Counted from the stretch's first letter, positions 47,259 through 56,368 are shown. The stretch is 64,000 bases of DNA from Nocardia seriolae NBRC 15557 (GCF_007990715.1 NZ_BJWY01000008.1:54029-118028); one strand, 5' to 3'. The notes: generated by a model from the sequence alone, not told the origin. A program made the numbers and translations.

Positions 47259-47756
47259 TTGAAGCTTCAGAAGACTGGACGCATCGCGGTCGCCGCGCTG
47301 GCTGTGGTGACCGTACTCGGGCTCTCGGCGTGTGGGAGCGGTGACAAGGACAGCAAGCCCACCAAGACCACGACCTCCAAGACCACGGCCGCTCAGACCA
47401 GCTACCCGCCGGTCCCGAGCGCCGCTGATCTGAACGCCCAACTGCAGACGGCGCTGGATCCGAGCGTGCCGGACGCGCAGAAGCTGGACATGATGCAGGG
47501 CGTCCAGGCCGACCCGAGCCTGCCCAGCCGGTTGGCCGACGCCTACAAGCAGAACAACGCCACCATCACCGTCACCAATGTGACCGATCTGGGCAACGGC
47601 ACCATCACCGCCGATGCCGACATCTCGGTGAACGGCGGCCAGCCGCAGAAGGCCGTGGTGCCGTTCGTGGCCGAGGACGGCAAGTGGAAGGTCCAGAAGG
47701 AATGGATCTGCAACGCGCTGTCGCTGGCCAACCAGACCTCCCCGGCCTGCAGCTAG
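47259..47756 (+). CDS. Mtb12-like lipoprotein
   Basis: A 165-residue lipoprotein. The TTG start follows AAAGGA by seven bases. A short hydrophobic signal ends in the lipobox LSAC (about residues 20-23), and a Thr/Lys-rich linker follows. The C-terminal domain (SAADLNAQLQTALDPSVPDAQKLDMMQG onwards, in parts) resembles that of low-molecular-weight antigen Mtb12, a cystatin/NTF2-like fold. Two Cys near the end (EWICNAL, SPACS) may form a disulfide. Function unknown. Confidence 0.8.
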   Translation: MKLQKTGRIAVAALAVVTVLGLSACGSGDKDSKPTKTTTSKTTAAQTSYPPVPSAADLNAQLQTALDPSVPDAQKLDMMQGVQADPSLPSRLADAYKQNNATITVTNVTDLGNGTITADADISVNGGQPQKAVVPFVAEDGKWKVQKEWICNALSLANQTSPACS

Positions 47757-47789
47757 TGCGACGTGCCCGGTCCGGTGCCCAGCACGCCG

Positions 47790-47824
47790 GTGCCGGATCG
47801 GGCATTGCCCGGCACGGGTTTTCG
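47790..47824 (+). terminator. Terminator after the Mtb12-like gene
   Basis: GTGCCGG (47790-47796) pairs with CCGGCAC (47809-47815), with an alternative inner CGGGC/GCCCG stem. GGGTTTT follows. It lies 34 bp after the stop. Confidence 0.5.
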
Positions 47825-47937
47825 TCAAGAACGCGGCGGGATCCGTCAGGGCGGCGTTAATTCGAGGCCGCGCGGCTGTTGCCCGAGGCTCACCCGTTGG
47901 CATCGTCGACCTTCCGTCCGATGACGAAAGGTCTTCA

Positions 47938-48252
47938 GTGGCAACGAGAGTGGGTGCGACGCCGAGTCGATTGCGCGGTGCAGCAGGACAGATGCAGGAC
48001 CTCGAAGACCGCGTCAACCGCATCCTCGCCACCCTGGAGGGTGCGCTGTCCGCCGCGGGCGCGGCCTGGGGCGAGGACAGTTACGGCAGCACCTTCGCCG
48101 ACGGCGACCAGGGGTACGTCGCGGCGCACGCCAATCTGCGCGACGGAATCCGCAATATGGCAACGACATTGGGTTCGCATGCCAGCGGGCAGCGCGAGGC
48201 CGCGGACACCCTGGAGCGGATGAACCACGGCAACGCCCGCCGGTTCCGGTAG
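47938..48252 (+). CDS. WXG100-family ESX-type protein
   Basis: A 104-residue helical-hairpin protein. Helix one (about residues 5-40) and helix two (about 58-95) are separated by the turn GAAWGEDSYGSTF, a variant of the WxG motif. Such proteins are secreted by type VII (ESX) systems, often as partners of a larger substrate. It is 7 bp upstream of a CpnT-like gene, so the two are almost certainly co-transcribed and may form a secreted pair. No YxxxD/E secretion signal is obvious at its C-terminus. Confidence 0.78.
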   Translation: MATRVGATPSRLRGAAGQMQDLEDRVNRILATLEGALSAAGAAWGEDSYGSTFADGDQGYVAAHANLRDGIRNMATTLGSHASGQREAADTLERMNHGNARRFR

Positions 48253-48259
48253 ACCGCTC

Positions 48260-50512
48260 TTGTCCATCGATATTCCGGGCGAACTGCAGTGGCTGGGCTG
48301 GGTCGCCGGTTCGGCGTGGCCGCAGGGCGACGAGGACGCGATGTGGGGCATCGCCGCCGACTGGGGTGCCGCCGCACGCCAATTGCGTGATCTGCTCCCC
48401 GAACTGGAGGCCGCCAAGAAGGCCACGGTCGCGGCCTACCCGTGGGGTGACGGGCTCGACGCCATGGTCGCGGCGCTCGACAAGCTCGATTCCGGCCCGC
48501 AGTCCATCGAGGCGCTGGCCGACATCCTCGATCAGGTCGCCGAGGCGGCCGACGGGCTGGGCACCGAGATCGAATACACGAAGATCATGATGCTGTCAGC
48601 CCTGGCCATGCTCGCCGTCGAGATCGCGCTGGCCTGGCTGTTCCCGCCCACCGCTCCCGCCGAGGAGGCCGCGGCCACGGTGGCCACCCGCATCGCCGTC
48701 CGAATCCTGGGCGAGCGCGCGGTCTCCGCGATCGCCCGCTACGCCGGGAAACTCGGCATCGCCGCACTGGCCCGCTTCCTCGCGAAACACGTTGCCATGA
48801 GCACGGTTCTGGGCGCGGGCCAGGACCTGGCCATCCAGGGCCTGCAAATCGCCGAGGGCCACCGCAAGGGCATGGACTGGGAGCGCGTCGGCATGACCGC
48901 CCTCACCGCGGCCGCCGCGGGCGCGGTCGGCGGCCCCACCGCCGAACTCCTCGGCAAGGCCGCCACCCACCTCCCCTTCGCGGGCAACCCCTTCGGCAAC
49001 GCCGTCCGCGGCGCCCTCGTCGGCACCGGCTCAGGCATAGCCGGCGGCCTCGCCTCCTGGGGCGCAGGCGGCCTCCCCACCCTCCTCACCCAAGGCACCA
49101 CCGACGGCTGGACCTGGGACCCCCGCATCCTCACCAGCTCCACCGCCTACGGCGTCCTCACCGGCGCCACCAAGGGCTTCCGCCTCCCCACCCCCGGCGT
49201 CCTCCACCCCACCAGCTTCGAAGCCCCCGCCGGCGCACGCATCCACGCCCCCGCGGGCGGCGACGGCGGCGCCCCGGCTCCCCACCCGGACCCGGCGACC
49301 ACTTCCCACCCGGCGACCGTGCCGGACCCCGCGGGAACCCCGCGCCCCCAAGCCGCCTCGGCACCCAGCGGCGATCCCGCCACGCAGCCCCACCCGACCT
49401 CGAGCACATTCCCCACGGAACCGACCCGCCCCCTGACCAATCTGTCCGGCGACCCCGGCTCGCGCACCGCATCTCCGCCGTCCCCGGAACCGACCTCGCA
49501 CGGCGCGAGTTCGACCACCATCGAACCGAATTCGCGCGCAGCCGCCCCACCCGCCCCGGAAACCGCCACGCGCGGCGGAACAACACCCACCGCCGAGTCC
49601 GGTCCGCGCGCAAGCACCTCTTCCACGCCGGAATCGAACTCGCGCGGCGGTGCGCCCGCTGTGTCCGAGACCAATACGCGGGCCGGCAGCCCGGCCGCGC
49701 CGGAGCGGAACTCGCGGGCGGGGAATCCAGCTGCGGCAGAGCCGAACTCGCGGGCCGGAAATCCTGCGGCGGAGTCGGGTGCGCGGGCGGCTGGCCCCGC
49801 CGCCGAGCCGCGCGTGGCCGCATCAGGTGGCGACGGCAGTGCTCCGGTTCCGGCGCGGGAACCGCAGCACGCCAACCCAACCGAGCAGTCCGCTCAACCC
49901 GTTGCGGTTGGGCGCGAGTCCGGGGTCGAGGCGGCGCTGGATTCGGCTCGGGAGCAGGTGCGTTCGCTGGGCGTCGATCCCGACGGGATGAGTCCCGAGC
50001 AATTGCGGCGGGCTGGGCTGGAGGCCGGATTGCGCCGCCTGTCCGAGTTGGATGGTGAATACGGGCGGCTCATCGACGACTTCGGGCAGTTCACCGAGAA
50101 ATACGCGGGTGAGTCCGGCCCGGGCCCGGCGCACGGCGAGGAATCGGCCCCCACGAAACAGCCGACGGAAGCCGAAGGCCCCAAGCCCACACCGCAACCC
50201 GCTGGAGCCGTGGATCCCCGGCTGGCATGGCGGTTGCCGCCGCACGGTGAGGATGATGATGTGCCGGATACGTCGTCGGTGATTCCGTATACGCCGCGGT
50301 TCTTCTCGATTCCGCCTATTCCGGAGTACAGCGCGCCCGCGCCGCCGCCGGACAGCGTGTGGGAACCCGAGGATCCGCCCCGGCCGCACCCGCCGCAGCC
50401 GCCGGGCGGTGGCCACGGAGCGGGGCAAGGTAGTGGGCACCACCCCGGGCAAGGGCATCGGGCGGGGCCGGTGCCGGGCGGGCACGGGCGTTCACCGGAG
50501 GGGGCTGATTGA
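48260..50512 (+). CDS. Large CpnT-like WXG100 protein with 12-residue repeats
   Basis: A 750-residue protein. Residues 1-95 match the WXG100-like N-terminal domain of CpnT-type type VII substrates (IPGELQWLGWVAGSAWPQGDEDAM, in parts). Residues about 110-310 are Ala/Gly-rich with hydrophobic helices, as in the channel-like part of those proteins. From about 320 the chain is Pro/Thr/Ser-rich and holds ten 12-residue repeats (399-517). A short helical block (about 550-610) and a Pro/His/Gly-rich tail follow. No toxin domain or immunity gene is visible, so it is either a structural substrate or one that lost its toxic end. Confidence 0.78.
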   Translation: MSIDIPGELQWLGWVAGSAWPQGDEDAMWGIAADWGAAARQLRDLLPELEAAKKATVAAYPWGDGLDAMVAALDKLDSGPQSIEALADILDQVAEAADGLGTEIEYTKIMMLSALAMLAVEIALAWLFPPTAPAEEAAATVATRIAVRILGERAVSAIARYAGKLGIAALARFLAKHVAMSTVLGAGQDLAIQGLQIAEGHRKGMDWERVGMTALTAAAAGAVGGPTAELLGKAATHLPFAGNPFGNAVRGALVGTGSGIAGGLASWGAGGLPTLLTQGTTDGWTWDPRILTSSTAYGVLTGATKGFRLPTPGVLHPTSFEAPAGARIHAPAGGDGGAPAPHPDPATTSHPATVPDPAGTPRPQAASAPSGDPATQPHPTSSTFPTEPTRPLTNLSGDPGSRTASPPSPEPTSHGASSTTIEPNSRAAAPPAPETATRGGTTPTAESGPRASTSSTPESNSRGGAPAVSETNTRAGSPAAPERNSRAGNPAAAEPNSRAGNPAAESGARAAGPAAEPRVAASGGDGSAPVPAREPQHANPTEQSAQPVAVGRESGVEAALDSAREQVRSLGVDPDGMSPEQLRRAGLEAGLRRLSELDGEYGRLIDDFGQFTEKYAGESGPGPAHGEESAPTKQPTEAEGPKPTPQPAGAVDPRLAWRLPPHGEDDDVPDTSSVIPYTPRFFSIPPIPEYSAPAPPPDSVWEPEDPPRPHPPQPPGGGHGAGQGSGHHPGQGHRAGPVPGGHGRSPEGAD
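49454..49810 (+). repeat. Ten tandem 36-bp units (12-residue repeats)
   Basis: Ten consecutive in-frame units of 36 bp (one of 33) encode a degenerate xNSRAGxPAxxE pattern. The last units are closest to each other (RNSRAGNPAAAE, PNSRAGNPAAE) and the first most diverged (PGSRTASPPSPE). This suggests stepwise duplication from the 3' side. Confidence 0.8.
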
Positions 50513-50592
50513 TGGGGATGGAGGCCGCCGTGTGAGGGTGCGCGGCGGCCGGGGCGAAGGGTGGCGGAAATGTGAGCTGGCACACAGGAAGT

Positions 50593-50650
50593 GGGGCGGG
50601 GTTTGGGGGGTGGGGGTGGAAGGAGGGGGTTCGGTAGGGGGAGCGGGGGG
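50593..50650 (+). promoter_or_regulatory. G-rich tract with G-quadruplex potential before emb
   Basis: Seven runs of 4-6 guanines lie within 58 bases on the plus strand (50593-50596, 50598-50601, 50605-50610, 50612-50616, 50625-50629, 50637-50641, 50645-50650). The loops are 1-8 bases. This meets and exceeds the usual G-quadruplex pattern. It ends 28 bases before the emb GTG, so it would lie in the leader RNA or promoter. Confidence 0.7.
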
Positions 50651-50678
50651 AGGTGGGTTCCGCTTAGGATCTGCGGTC

Positions 50679-53600
50679 GTGACCGACGTGTTGGAGAAGG
50701 CGGGGCAGGATTCCGCCGGGAGTGCTGGTGCTGAACCCGAGAGACGGATTCGAGGGGGATGGGCCCGGCCGCTCGCTCTGATCGCCGGATTGCTCGCCGT
50801 TCTCAGTGCGGTGGCGGTGCCGTTGCTGCCCGTCGAGGTCGACAACACGACTCTGAGTTGGCCGCAAGGCAATTCGACGCAGAGTATCGAAGCTCCGCTG
50901 GTGTCCTACGCGCCCTTGGCCTTCGACGCCACCATTCCCTGTTCGGCTGTGACACAGCTGGGTTCGAAGGGCGGCACGCTCGCCGCCACCGCCCCCAACG
51001 GTGCGCCGGATCTCGAGCGCTACGGGTTCGTGGCCCGGGTCACCGCGGCTTCCACCACCGACGGCGTGACCACGCCGGGCAAGCTGGAGGCGATCACCCA
51101 CCACAAGACGCTGGTGAGTATCCCCACCGATCAGCTCCCGGCGGGCTGCGCTCTCACCATCCACTCGGATATGACCGCCACCACGGCCACGCTCAGCGGT
51201 TCCACGGTCGCCCCGGTCACCCTGAACGGTGACTACCGCCCGCAGCTGGTCGGCATCTACAGCGATCTGACCGTCTCCGACGGAGCCAAGGTAACCGCGC
51301 AGGTGGACAGCCGCTTCACCTCCACGCCGAGCACGGTCAAGCGCATCGCCATCTGGACCGCGATCACCGCCACCCTGGTCGCCCTGTTCGCGCTGTATCG
51401 CCTGGACCGCCTCGACGGCCGCCGCAGCCGCCGCTTCCTGCCGCGGCACTGGTGGACCTTCAAACCGGTCGACGCGGTCGTGCTGGGCACCCTGGTGCTG
51501 TGGCATTTCATCGGCGCGACCACCTCCGATGACGGCTACCAGTACGGCATGGGCCGCGCCTCCATCCACGCCGGTTATATGGCCAACTACTTCGGCTACT
51601 TCGGCGTCCCCGAAACCCCGGTCGGCACACCGTATTACGACCTCATCGGCCACATGGCGCAGATCAGCCCGGCCAGCGTGTGGATGCGACTACCCGCCCT
51701 GCTCGCGGGCATCGTGATCTGGCTGGTCATCAGCCGCGAAGTGATTCCCCGCCTGGGCGCGCGCATCCGCCACGACCGCGTCGCGGTGTGGACCGGCGCG
51801 CTGGGCTTCCTGGCCGTCTGGCTCCCGTACAACAACGGTCTGCGCCCGGAACCGCTGGTGGCGCTGGGTGTGCTGCTCACCTGGGTCTCGGTGGAGCGCG
51901 CGATCGCGACCGGGCGACTGTTGCCCTACGGGATCGCCATCATGATCGGCGCCTTCAGCTGTACCGTCGGCCCCTCGGGCATCATCTGCTTCGCCCCGCT
52001 GCTGGCCGGTATCCGCCCGATCTGGCGGATCCTCAACCGGCGCGCGACGGAACTGGGCAAGCCGACCGCTGCGGACGCGAGCGCGCTCGCGATCCTGAAG
52101 GCCCGCTTCGGTTCCTACCTGTCGCTCTCGGCTCCGCTGGCCGCGGCCGGTGCGGTGGTGCTGGTGATCATGTTCTGCGATCAGCCGCTGGCCTCGATGT
52201 TCGAGATGAGCCGGGTGCACACCGCGGTCGGCCCGGACGTGCACTGGGACGCGGAATACATTCGCTACCAGTACCTTTTCATGCCCACCATCGACGGTTC
52301 GCTGGCGCGCCGCTTCGGCATGCTGGCCTTCTGGATCGGCCTGCTGGTCTCGGCATTCGTGTTGCTGCGCAAGGGCGGCCGGATACCGTTCACCGCGCCC
52401 GGACCGGTGAAGCGGGTGCTGGGCACCGGCGTCGGCATCATCCTGCTGATGATGTTCACGCCCACCAAGTGGACCCACCACAACGGCATCTACGCCGGAA
52501 TCGCCGGTGTCATCGCGGTGCTGGCCGCGGTGGCGGTGGGCCCGCGGGTGCTGCGCTCGCCGCGCAACCGCGCGCTGTTCGGGGCCGTCATCGCCTTCGC
52601 CCTGGCGCTGTCGTTCGCCAGCTGGAACGGCTACTGGTACGTCTCCAACTGGGCGATCTCCTGGAACGACAAGTCGCCGGTGATCGCCGGGTTCGAGGTC
52701 TCGAAGATCTTCCTCGGGCTCACCGTGCTGATGCTCGGCCTGGCCGGATGGTTCCATGTGCGGGCACCGCAACCGGCCGGGCCGCACCGGATCTCGAAGC
52801 TGGGCTGGCGTTTCGTCGCCATTCCGCCGCTGACCGTGGCGGCCGCGTTCATGGTGCTGTTCGAGGTGGCCTCGCTCGCCAAGGGCGCGATCGCGCAGTA
52901 TCCCGCCTACTCGCTGGCCCGCTCGAATATCGATGCGGTGCTGGGCAAGCCGTGCGGCCTGGCCAATGACGTCCTGGTGGAACAGAACCCGAACAAGGGC
53001 ATGCTGAAGCCGGTCGACGGCGACGCGCTGGGCACCTTCACCGCGGACGCGGTCGGCTTCACCCCGAAGGGCGTCGCCACCGACCTGCGCACCGATGACG
53101 ATGTCGACACCGGCGGCAATGTGGGCACCGCGGTGAGCGGCCGATCCCGCACCACCGTCGACGGAACCACCACCGCGCCACTGCCTTTCGGGCTGGACGC
53201 GAACACCCCGGTGCTCGGCAGCTACAACAGCACCGAGGCCGTCTCGACCCTGACCACCGGCTGGTACGCGCTGCCGACGCAGCGCGACAGCTCCGGCATC
53301 ATCGCGATGGCGGCGGCCGGGCGCATCCGCTCGGTGGACACGGACGGGATCGTGACGCCCGGCCAGCAGGTCGAGATCGAATACGGGGTGCCGGGCGCGA
53401 ACGGCGCGGTCGAACCGCAGGGCCGCGTCACGCCGATCGATATCGGCCCCGCGCCGACCTGGCGCAACCTGCGGGTGCCGCTGAACCAGATTCCGGCGCA
53501 GGCCACCGCGATTCGCGTGATCGCCGAGGATCGCGACGGCGATCCCAAGCAGTGGGTGGCGCTCACCCCGCCGCGCATTCCGCAGACCGTCACGCTGCAG

Positions 53601-53978
53601 GACTTCATCGGCCGTGACAAGCCGGTGCTGCTGGATTGGGAAGTGGGCCTGCAGTTCCCGTGCCAGCGCCCGTTCGACCACCTCGACGGCATCGCCGAGG
53701 TCCCGGACTACCGCATCCTGCCGGATCGGGGCGGCGCGGCCATGACCACGCTGTGGCAGAGCCACGACGGCGGTGGCGCGCTGGGCTGGAGTTCGATGCT
53801 GTTGCGCCCGGTCACCCTGGCCACGTTCCTGGCGAACGACCCGCGCCGGGATTGGGGCGAGCTGCAGGTGCTGGATCGGATCGACAAGTCCGCCCAGACC
53901 GCGAAGCCGGTCGTGACCACCGAAACCCGTTCGGGCCGCTGGACTCCCGGACCGATCAACGTCACCGGCTGGCAGTAG
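50679..53978 (+). CDS. Arabinosyltransferase of the EmbA/B/C family
   Basis: Membrane GT-C enzyme (1099 residues) that adds arabinofuranose from decaprenyl-phosphoarabinose to arabinogalactan or lipoarabinomannan. The N-terminal helix (about residues 29-50) and first periplasmic domain precede the catalytic loop TTSDDGYQYGMGR (acidic pair at about residue 285). About a dozen more helices and a C-terminal carbohydrate-binding region (about 750-1099) follow. The GTG at 50679 gives the normal family length; the same frame stays open upstream only through the G-rich tract. The paralogue (A, B or C) cannot be assigned. No other emb gene is beside it. Confidence 0.9.
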   Translation: MTDVLEKAGQDSAGSAGAEPERRIRGGWARPLALIAGLLAVLSAVAVPLLPVEVDNTTLSWPQGNSTQSIEAPLVSYAPLAFDATIPCSAVTQLGSKGGTLAATAPNGAPDLERYGFVARVTAASTTDGVTTPGKLEAITHHKTLVSIPTDQLPAGCALTIHSDMTATTATLSGSTVAPVTLNGDYRPQLVGIYSDLTVSDGAKVTAQVDSRFTSTPSTVKRIAIWTAITATLVALFALYRLDRLDGRRSRRFLPRHWWTFKPVDAVVLGTLVLWHFIGATTSDDGYQYGMGRASIHAGYMANYFGYFGVPETPVGTPYYDLIGHMAQISPASVWMRLPALLAGIVIWLVISREVIPRLGARIRHDRVAVWTGALGFLAVWLPYNNGLRPEPLVALGVLLTWVSVERAIATGRLLPYGIAIMIGAFSCTVGPSGIICFAPLLAGIRPIWRILNRRATELGKPTAADASALAILKARFGSYLSLSAPLAAAGAVVLVIMFCDQPLASMFEMSRVHTAVGPDVHWDAEYIRYQYLFMPTIDGSLARRFGMLAFWIGLLVSAFVLLRKGGRIPFTAPGPVKRVLGTGVGIILLMMFTPTKWTHHNGIYAGIAGVIAVLAAVAVGPRVLRSPRNRALFGAVIAFALALSFASWNGYWYVSNWAISWNDKSPVIAGFEVSKIFLGLTVLMLGLAGWFHVRAPQPAGPHRISKLGWRFVAIPPLTVAAAFMVLFEVASLAKGAIAQYPAYSLARSNIDAVLGKPCGLANDVLVEQNPNKGMLKPVDGDALGTFTADAVGFTPKGVATDLRTDDDVDTGGNVGTAVSGRSRTTVDGTTTAPLPFGLDANTPVLGSYNSTEAVSTLTTGWYALPTQRDSSGIIAMAAAGRIRSVDTDGIVTPGQQVEIEYGVPGANGAVEPQGRVTPIDIGPAPTWRNLRVPLNQIPAQATAIRVIAEDRDGDPKQWVALTPPRIPQTVTLQDFIGRDKPVLLDWEVGLQFPCQRPFDHLDGIAEVPDYRILPDRGGAAMTTLWQSHDGGGALGWSSMLLRPVTLATFLANDPRRDWGELQVLDRIDKSAQTAKPVVTTETRSGRWTPGPINVTGWQ

Positions 53979-54014
53979 CGATCACGGGCCGGAAATGACC
54001 CGGCCCCACGGCGT

Positions 54015-54048
54015 TCCGCACCCGTTTCCACGTCGAAACGGGTGCGGA
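54015..54048. terminator. Bidirectional terminator between emb and the VOC gene
   Basis: TCCGCACCCGTTTC (54015-54028) pairs perfectly with 54035-54048 around a six-base loop. The position between convergent genes and the symmetry fit a bidirectional terminator. Confidence 0.7.
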
Positions 54049-54079
54049 GTGCGTTGTGCCGGAAGGTGAATCCGGGCGC

Positions 54080-54541
54080 TCAGCCCTGCATTCCGGCCAT
54101 CCGCTGCTGCAACTCCTCCGGGCTCACGTCCTCGACGTGCAGGGCGAGGGTCCAGCGGTGCCCCCACGGATCCTCGATGGCCGAGGTGCGGTCACCGTAG
54201 AACTGATTCTCCGGCGGCTGCAGCTCCTGCGCCCCGGCCGCGAGTGCGGCGGCGTGCGCGCCGTCCACGTCGTCGACATAGATGTACAGGTTGACCGGCG
54301 TGCCGCCGACCGTCTTGGGATCCAGGAATCCCATGGACGGGGCCGGATCACCGAGCATGATCACCGAAGTGCCGAACTGCATTTCGCAATGCGCGATCTT
54401 GCCGTCCGGTCCCGGCATCCGGAAACGCTCGTCGGCTCCGAACACGTGCTTGTAGAAATCGATCGCCTGCGCGGCACCGCTACAGGCGAGGGCCGGGCTG
54501 ACGGTCGGGTAACCGTCGGGAATGGGTTTGACATCGGACAT
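54080..54541 (-). CDS. VOC (glyoxalase/PhnB-like) family protein
   Basis: A 153-residue vicinal-oxygen-chelate protein. Two beta-alpha-beta modules are visible: AIDFYKHVFGADERFRMPGPDGKIAHCEMQFG (about residues 26-57, in parts) and the second from VNLYIYVDDVDGAHAAAL to DPWGHRWTLALHVEDVSPEEL. The HCEMQFG and EDPWGHRW segments resemble PhnB-like proteins that bind metal weakly or not at all. The substrate is unknown. It stands alone, convergent with emb. Confidence 0.87.
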   Translation of the reverse strand: MSDVKPIPDGYPTVSPALACSGAAQAIDFYKHVFGADERFRMPGPDGKIAHCEMQFGTSVIMLGDPAPSMGFLDPKTVGGTPVNLYIYVDDVDGAHAAALAAGAQELQPPENQFYGDRTSAIEDPWGHRWTLALHVEDVSPEELQQRMAGMQG

Positions 54542-54662
54542 CGGAAACCTCCGATCGAGGTTGTCGTCGGACGCCCCCGAGCCTATTCCCGGGTACCGAC
54601 AAGATTCGCGTGAACAATTCGATGATCACGCGAATCCCCCGGAGCGCCGGAAATTTCCGAGC

Positions 54663-55373
54663 CTACGGACCCGCAGCCCCGCGCAGCTTGCGCACCTGGG
54701 CTGCGGTCATGGCGCTGAGCTGCTGCGGATCCGGTTCCTTGGAATCGGACAGCGCGATCTGCACGACCGTGGATCCGACCAGAACAATGCTCACATCCGT
54801 ATAGAGCGTGAGCCCGTCACTGGTCGTGCGCACCTGAAATGCCGTCGACCCGTCCCCGGCCTGCGGCTGATTCAAACCGCCCAGCCGGAATTCGACTTTG
54901 GTGTTGTCGGCATCACGACCGGAATATTTCGTGCACCCCTGCAAAAGCGATTGCACGGTCGAAAACGCCTGCACCGCCCCGCCGTTCGCATAGGACGCGG
55001 CATCGATGTCCACGCTGGCGAAATTCTGCCCGGCGAACTGCGCCGCGGCCTGCGCGGCCGAGCCCGGAGCCTGGGTGGCGATGGTCGCCAAGATCTTCGC
55101 GCACGGCGCCGGATCCGTCTTGGCGCCCGCGCCGCCGCTGCTGCCCGGCGGCGGATCGTCGAGCGCGGTGAACCCCGCGGGCATTTGCGACACGTCCAGC
55201 AGATCGGATCGCAGCGTGCACTGATCCAGAGCCGTCGCACCACCGGGCGCCTGCGAGGGCTGCACGGTCGGCCCCAGGCTCGGCAGCGGCGGCGCGGAAT
55301 CCTTGTTCCCGCAGGCGGTCACCGTCAGCGCCAGCGCACCGGCCAGCATCGTCAGCCGCGTCAGGCTCCCCAC
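54663..55373 (-). CDS. DUF3558-like lipoprotein
   Basis: A 236-residue lipoprotein whose GTG start (55373) overlaps the upstream lipoprotein gene by 13 bp. The signal reads GSLTRLTMLAGALALTVTAC, with the lipobox Cys at about residue 21. The mature domain has paired cysteines (LDQCTLR, DPAPCAK, LQGCTKY) and a cystatin-like beta layout reminiscent of DUF3558 lipoproteins in mycobacteria. Function unknown. The two-gene lipoprotein operon runs divergently from lspA, whose product would process both. Confidence 0.75.
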   Translation of the reverse strand: MGSLTRLTMLAGALALTVTACGNKDSAPPLPSLGPTVQPSQAPGGATALDQCTLRSDLLDVSQMPAGFTALDDPPPGSSGGAGAKTDPAPCAKILATIATQAPGSAAQAAAQFAGQNFASVDIDAASYANGGAVQAFSTVQSLLQGCTKYSGRDADNTKVEFRLGGLNQPQAGDGSTAFQVRTTSDGLTLYTDVSIVLVGSTVVQIALSDSKEPDPQQLSAMTAAQVRKLRGAAGP

Positions 55374-56368
55374 TGCACCTCCGTGCGCAGGGTCTGGCGC
55401 AGCGTCACCGAACTGCGCGGATCGCGGTAGGTCTGATTGCCGCCCACCTCGACGGTGCCCGAAACCGGTAGCGGCAGGCCCAGATCCACCCCGATGGTGC
55501 CGGTGCCGTGCATGAGGTAGTCGACGATCTCCAGCTGCCCGGCCTCGTTGGGCAGGTGCCAGACGGTCGATTTCGGCGTCTGCGTCACATTCAGCTCGAT
55601 GGTGAGCTGATTGCCGTCGCGGGCGGTGAGGGTGGCCGTGGTCACCTGCTCCAGCGGGACGCTGCCGGAAACCTGTTGCCGCACCGTCCATACCGCGCCC
55701 ACGCCGACCGGCTCTTCCGGGAACGCGATGGACTGGTACACCGCCTGATAGAACGACTGCTCCAGCGCGGCGCGCGCGGTATCGGAGGTGGCTGGCTTGG
55801 GCGCCAGCTTGAGCGCCGTGATCGCGCCCTGCTCGTTCACGTCGAACCCGACCTGCGACCCGTCCGCGTGCAGCAGCGCCTTCGCCAGGTTGGGATCCGG
55901 TGAGGTGACATTGCCGACGGTCAGCGCGACTCCGTCGTTGCCCGCCTGCGCGGTGAGCGGAATGGTCACCGAGGGCGGGGAGATATCGCGCAGCGCCTGG
56001 TTGTTGATCTGCTGTTCGATGTGATGCTCGGTGCTCAGCGTGACCTGCTGGGTGGTGCCCGGTTCGAGCGTGCGCCGCAGCGGTGAGCGGGGTTCCGCGC
56101 CCGGGTCCACGACCGTGGTGGTCATGGCCTCGATGGGCATGGTGACCTCTTTGTTGATGCCCACCGGTTCGGCGCCGTCGGATTCGACCGTGCGCTCCCC
56201 GCTGTCGCTGCAACCGACGCCGAAGGCGGTCAGAGTCACCGCGAGTACCAGCAGCAACACTCCCGAGCGCGTGGCGCGGGGGCCCGCGTTTCTGCGCGGT
56301 GGTCGTGGTGAGCCGGAACAGCGTGCGGTGGCGTTCGCCGAACTGGGGGAAGAAGACAACACCGTCAC
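55361..56368 (-). CDS. DUF6263-like lipoprotein
   Basis: A 335-residue lipoprotein. After a Ser/Arg-rich start, the hydrophobic signal (SGVLLLVLAVTLTAFGVGC) ends at a lipobox Cys near residue 53. The mature part is beta-rich and contains EPVGVGAVWTVRQQV and the YLMHGTGTIGVDLGLPLPVSG segment typical of DUF6263-type proteins. The start (GTG 56368) is uncertain; a second GTG lies two codons on. It is translationally overlapped with the next lipoprotein and divergent from lspA (85 bp). Confidence 0.72.
   Translation of the reverse strand: MTVLSSSPSSANATARCSGSPRPPRRNAGPRATRSGVLLLVLAVTLTAFGVGCSDSGERTVESDGAEPVGINKEVTMPIEAMTTTVVDPGAEPRSPLRRTLEPGTTQQVTLSTEHHIEQQINNQALRDISPPSVTIPLTAQAGNDGVALTVGNVTSPDPNLAKALLHADGSQVGFDVNEQGAITALKLAPKPATSDTARAALEQSFYQAVYQSIAFPEEPVGVGAVWTVRQQVSGSVPLEQVTTATLTARDGNQLTIELNVTQTPKSTVWHLPNEAGQLEIVDYLMHGTGTIGVDLGLPLPVSGTVEVGGNQTYRDPRSSVTLRQTLRTEVQWGA

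Noticed and set aside
50409..50678. N-terminal extension of Emb in the same frame
   Set aside because: It would translate the G-rich tract and overlap the previous gene; homologues start at the MTDVLEK-like residue (50679).
51690..53765. 691-codon open frame antisense to emb
   Set aside because: Same composition artefact; Gln/Arg/His-rich without motifs.
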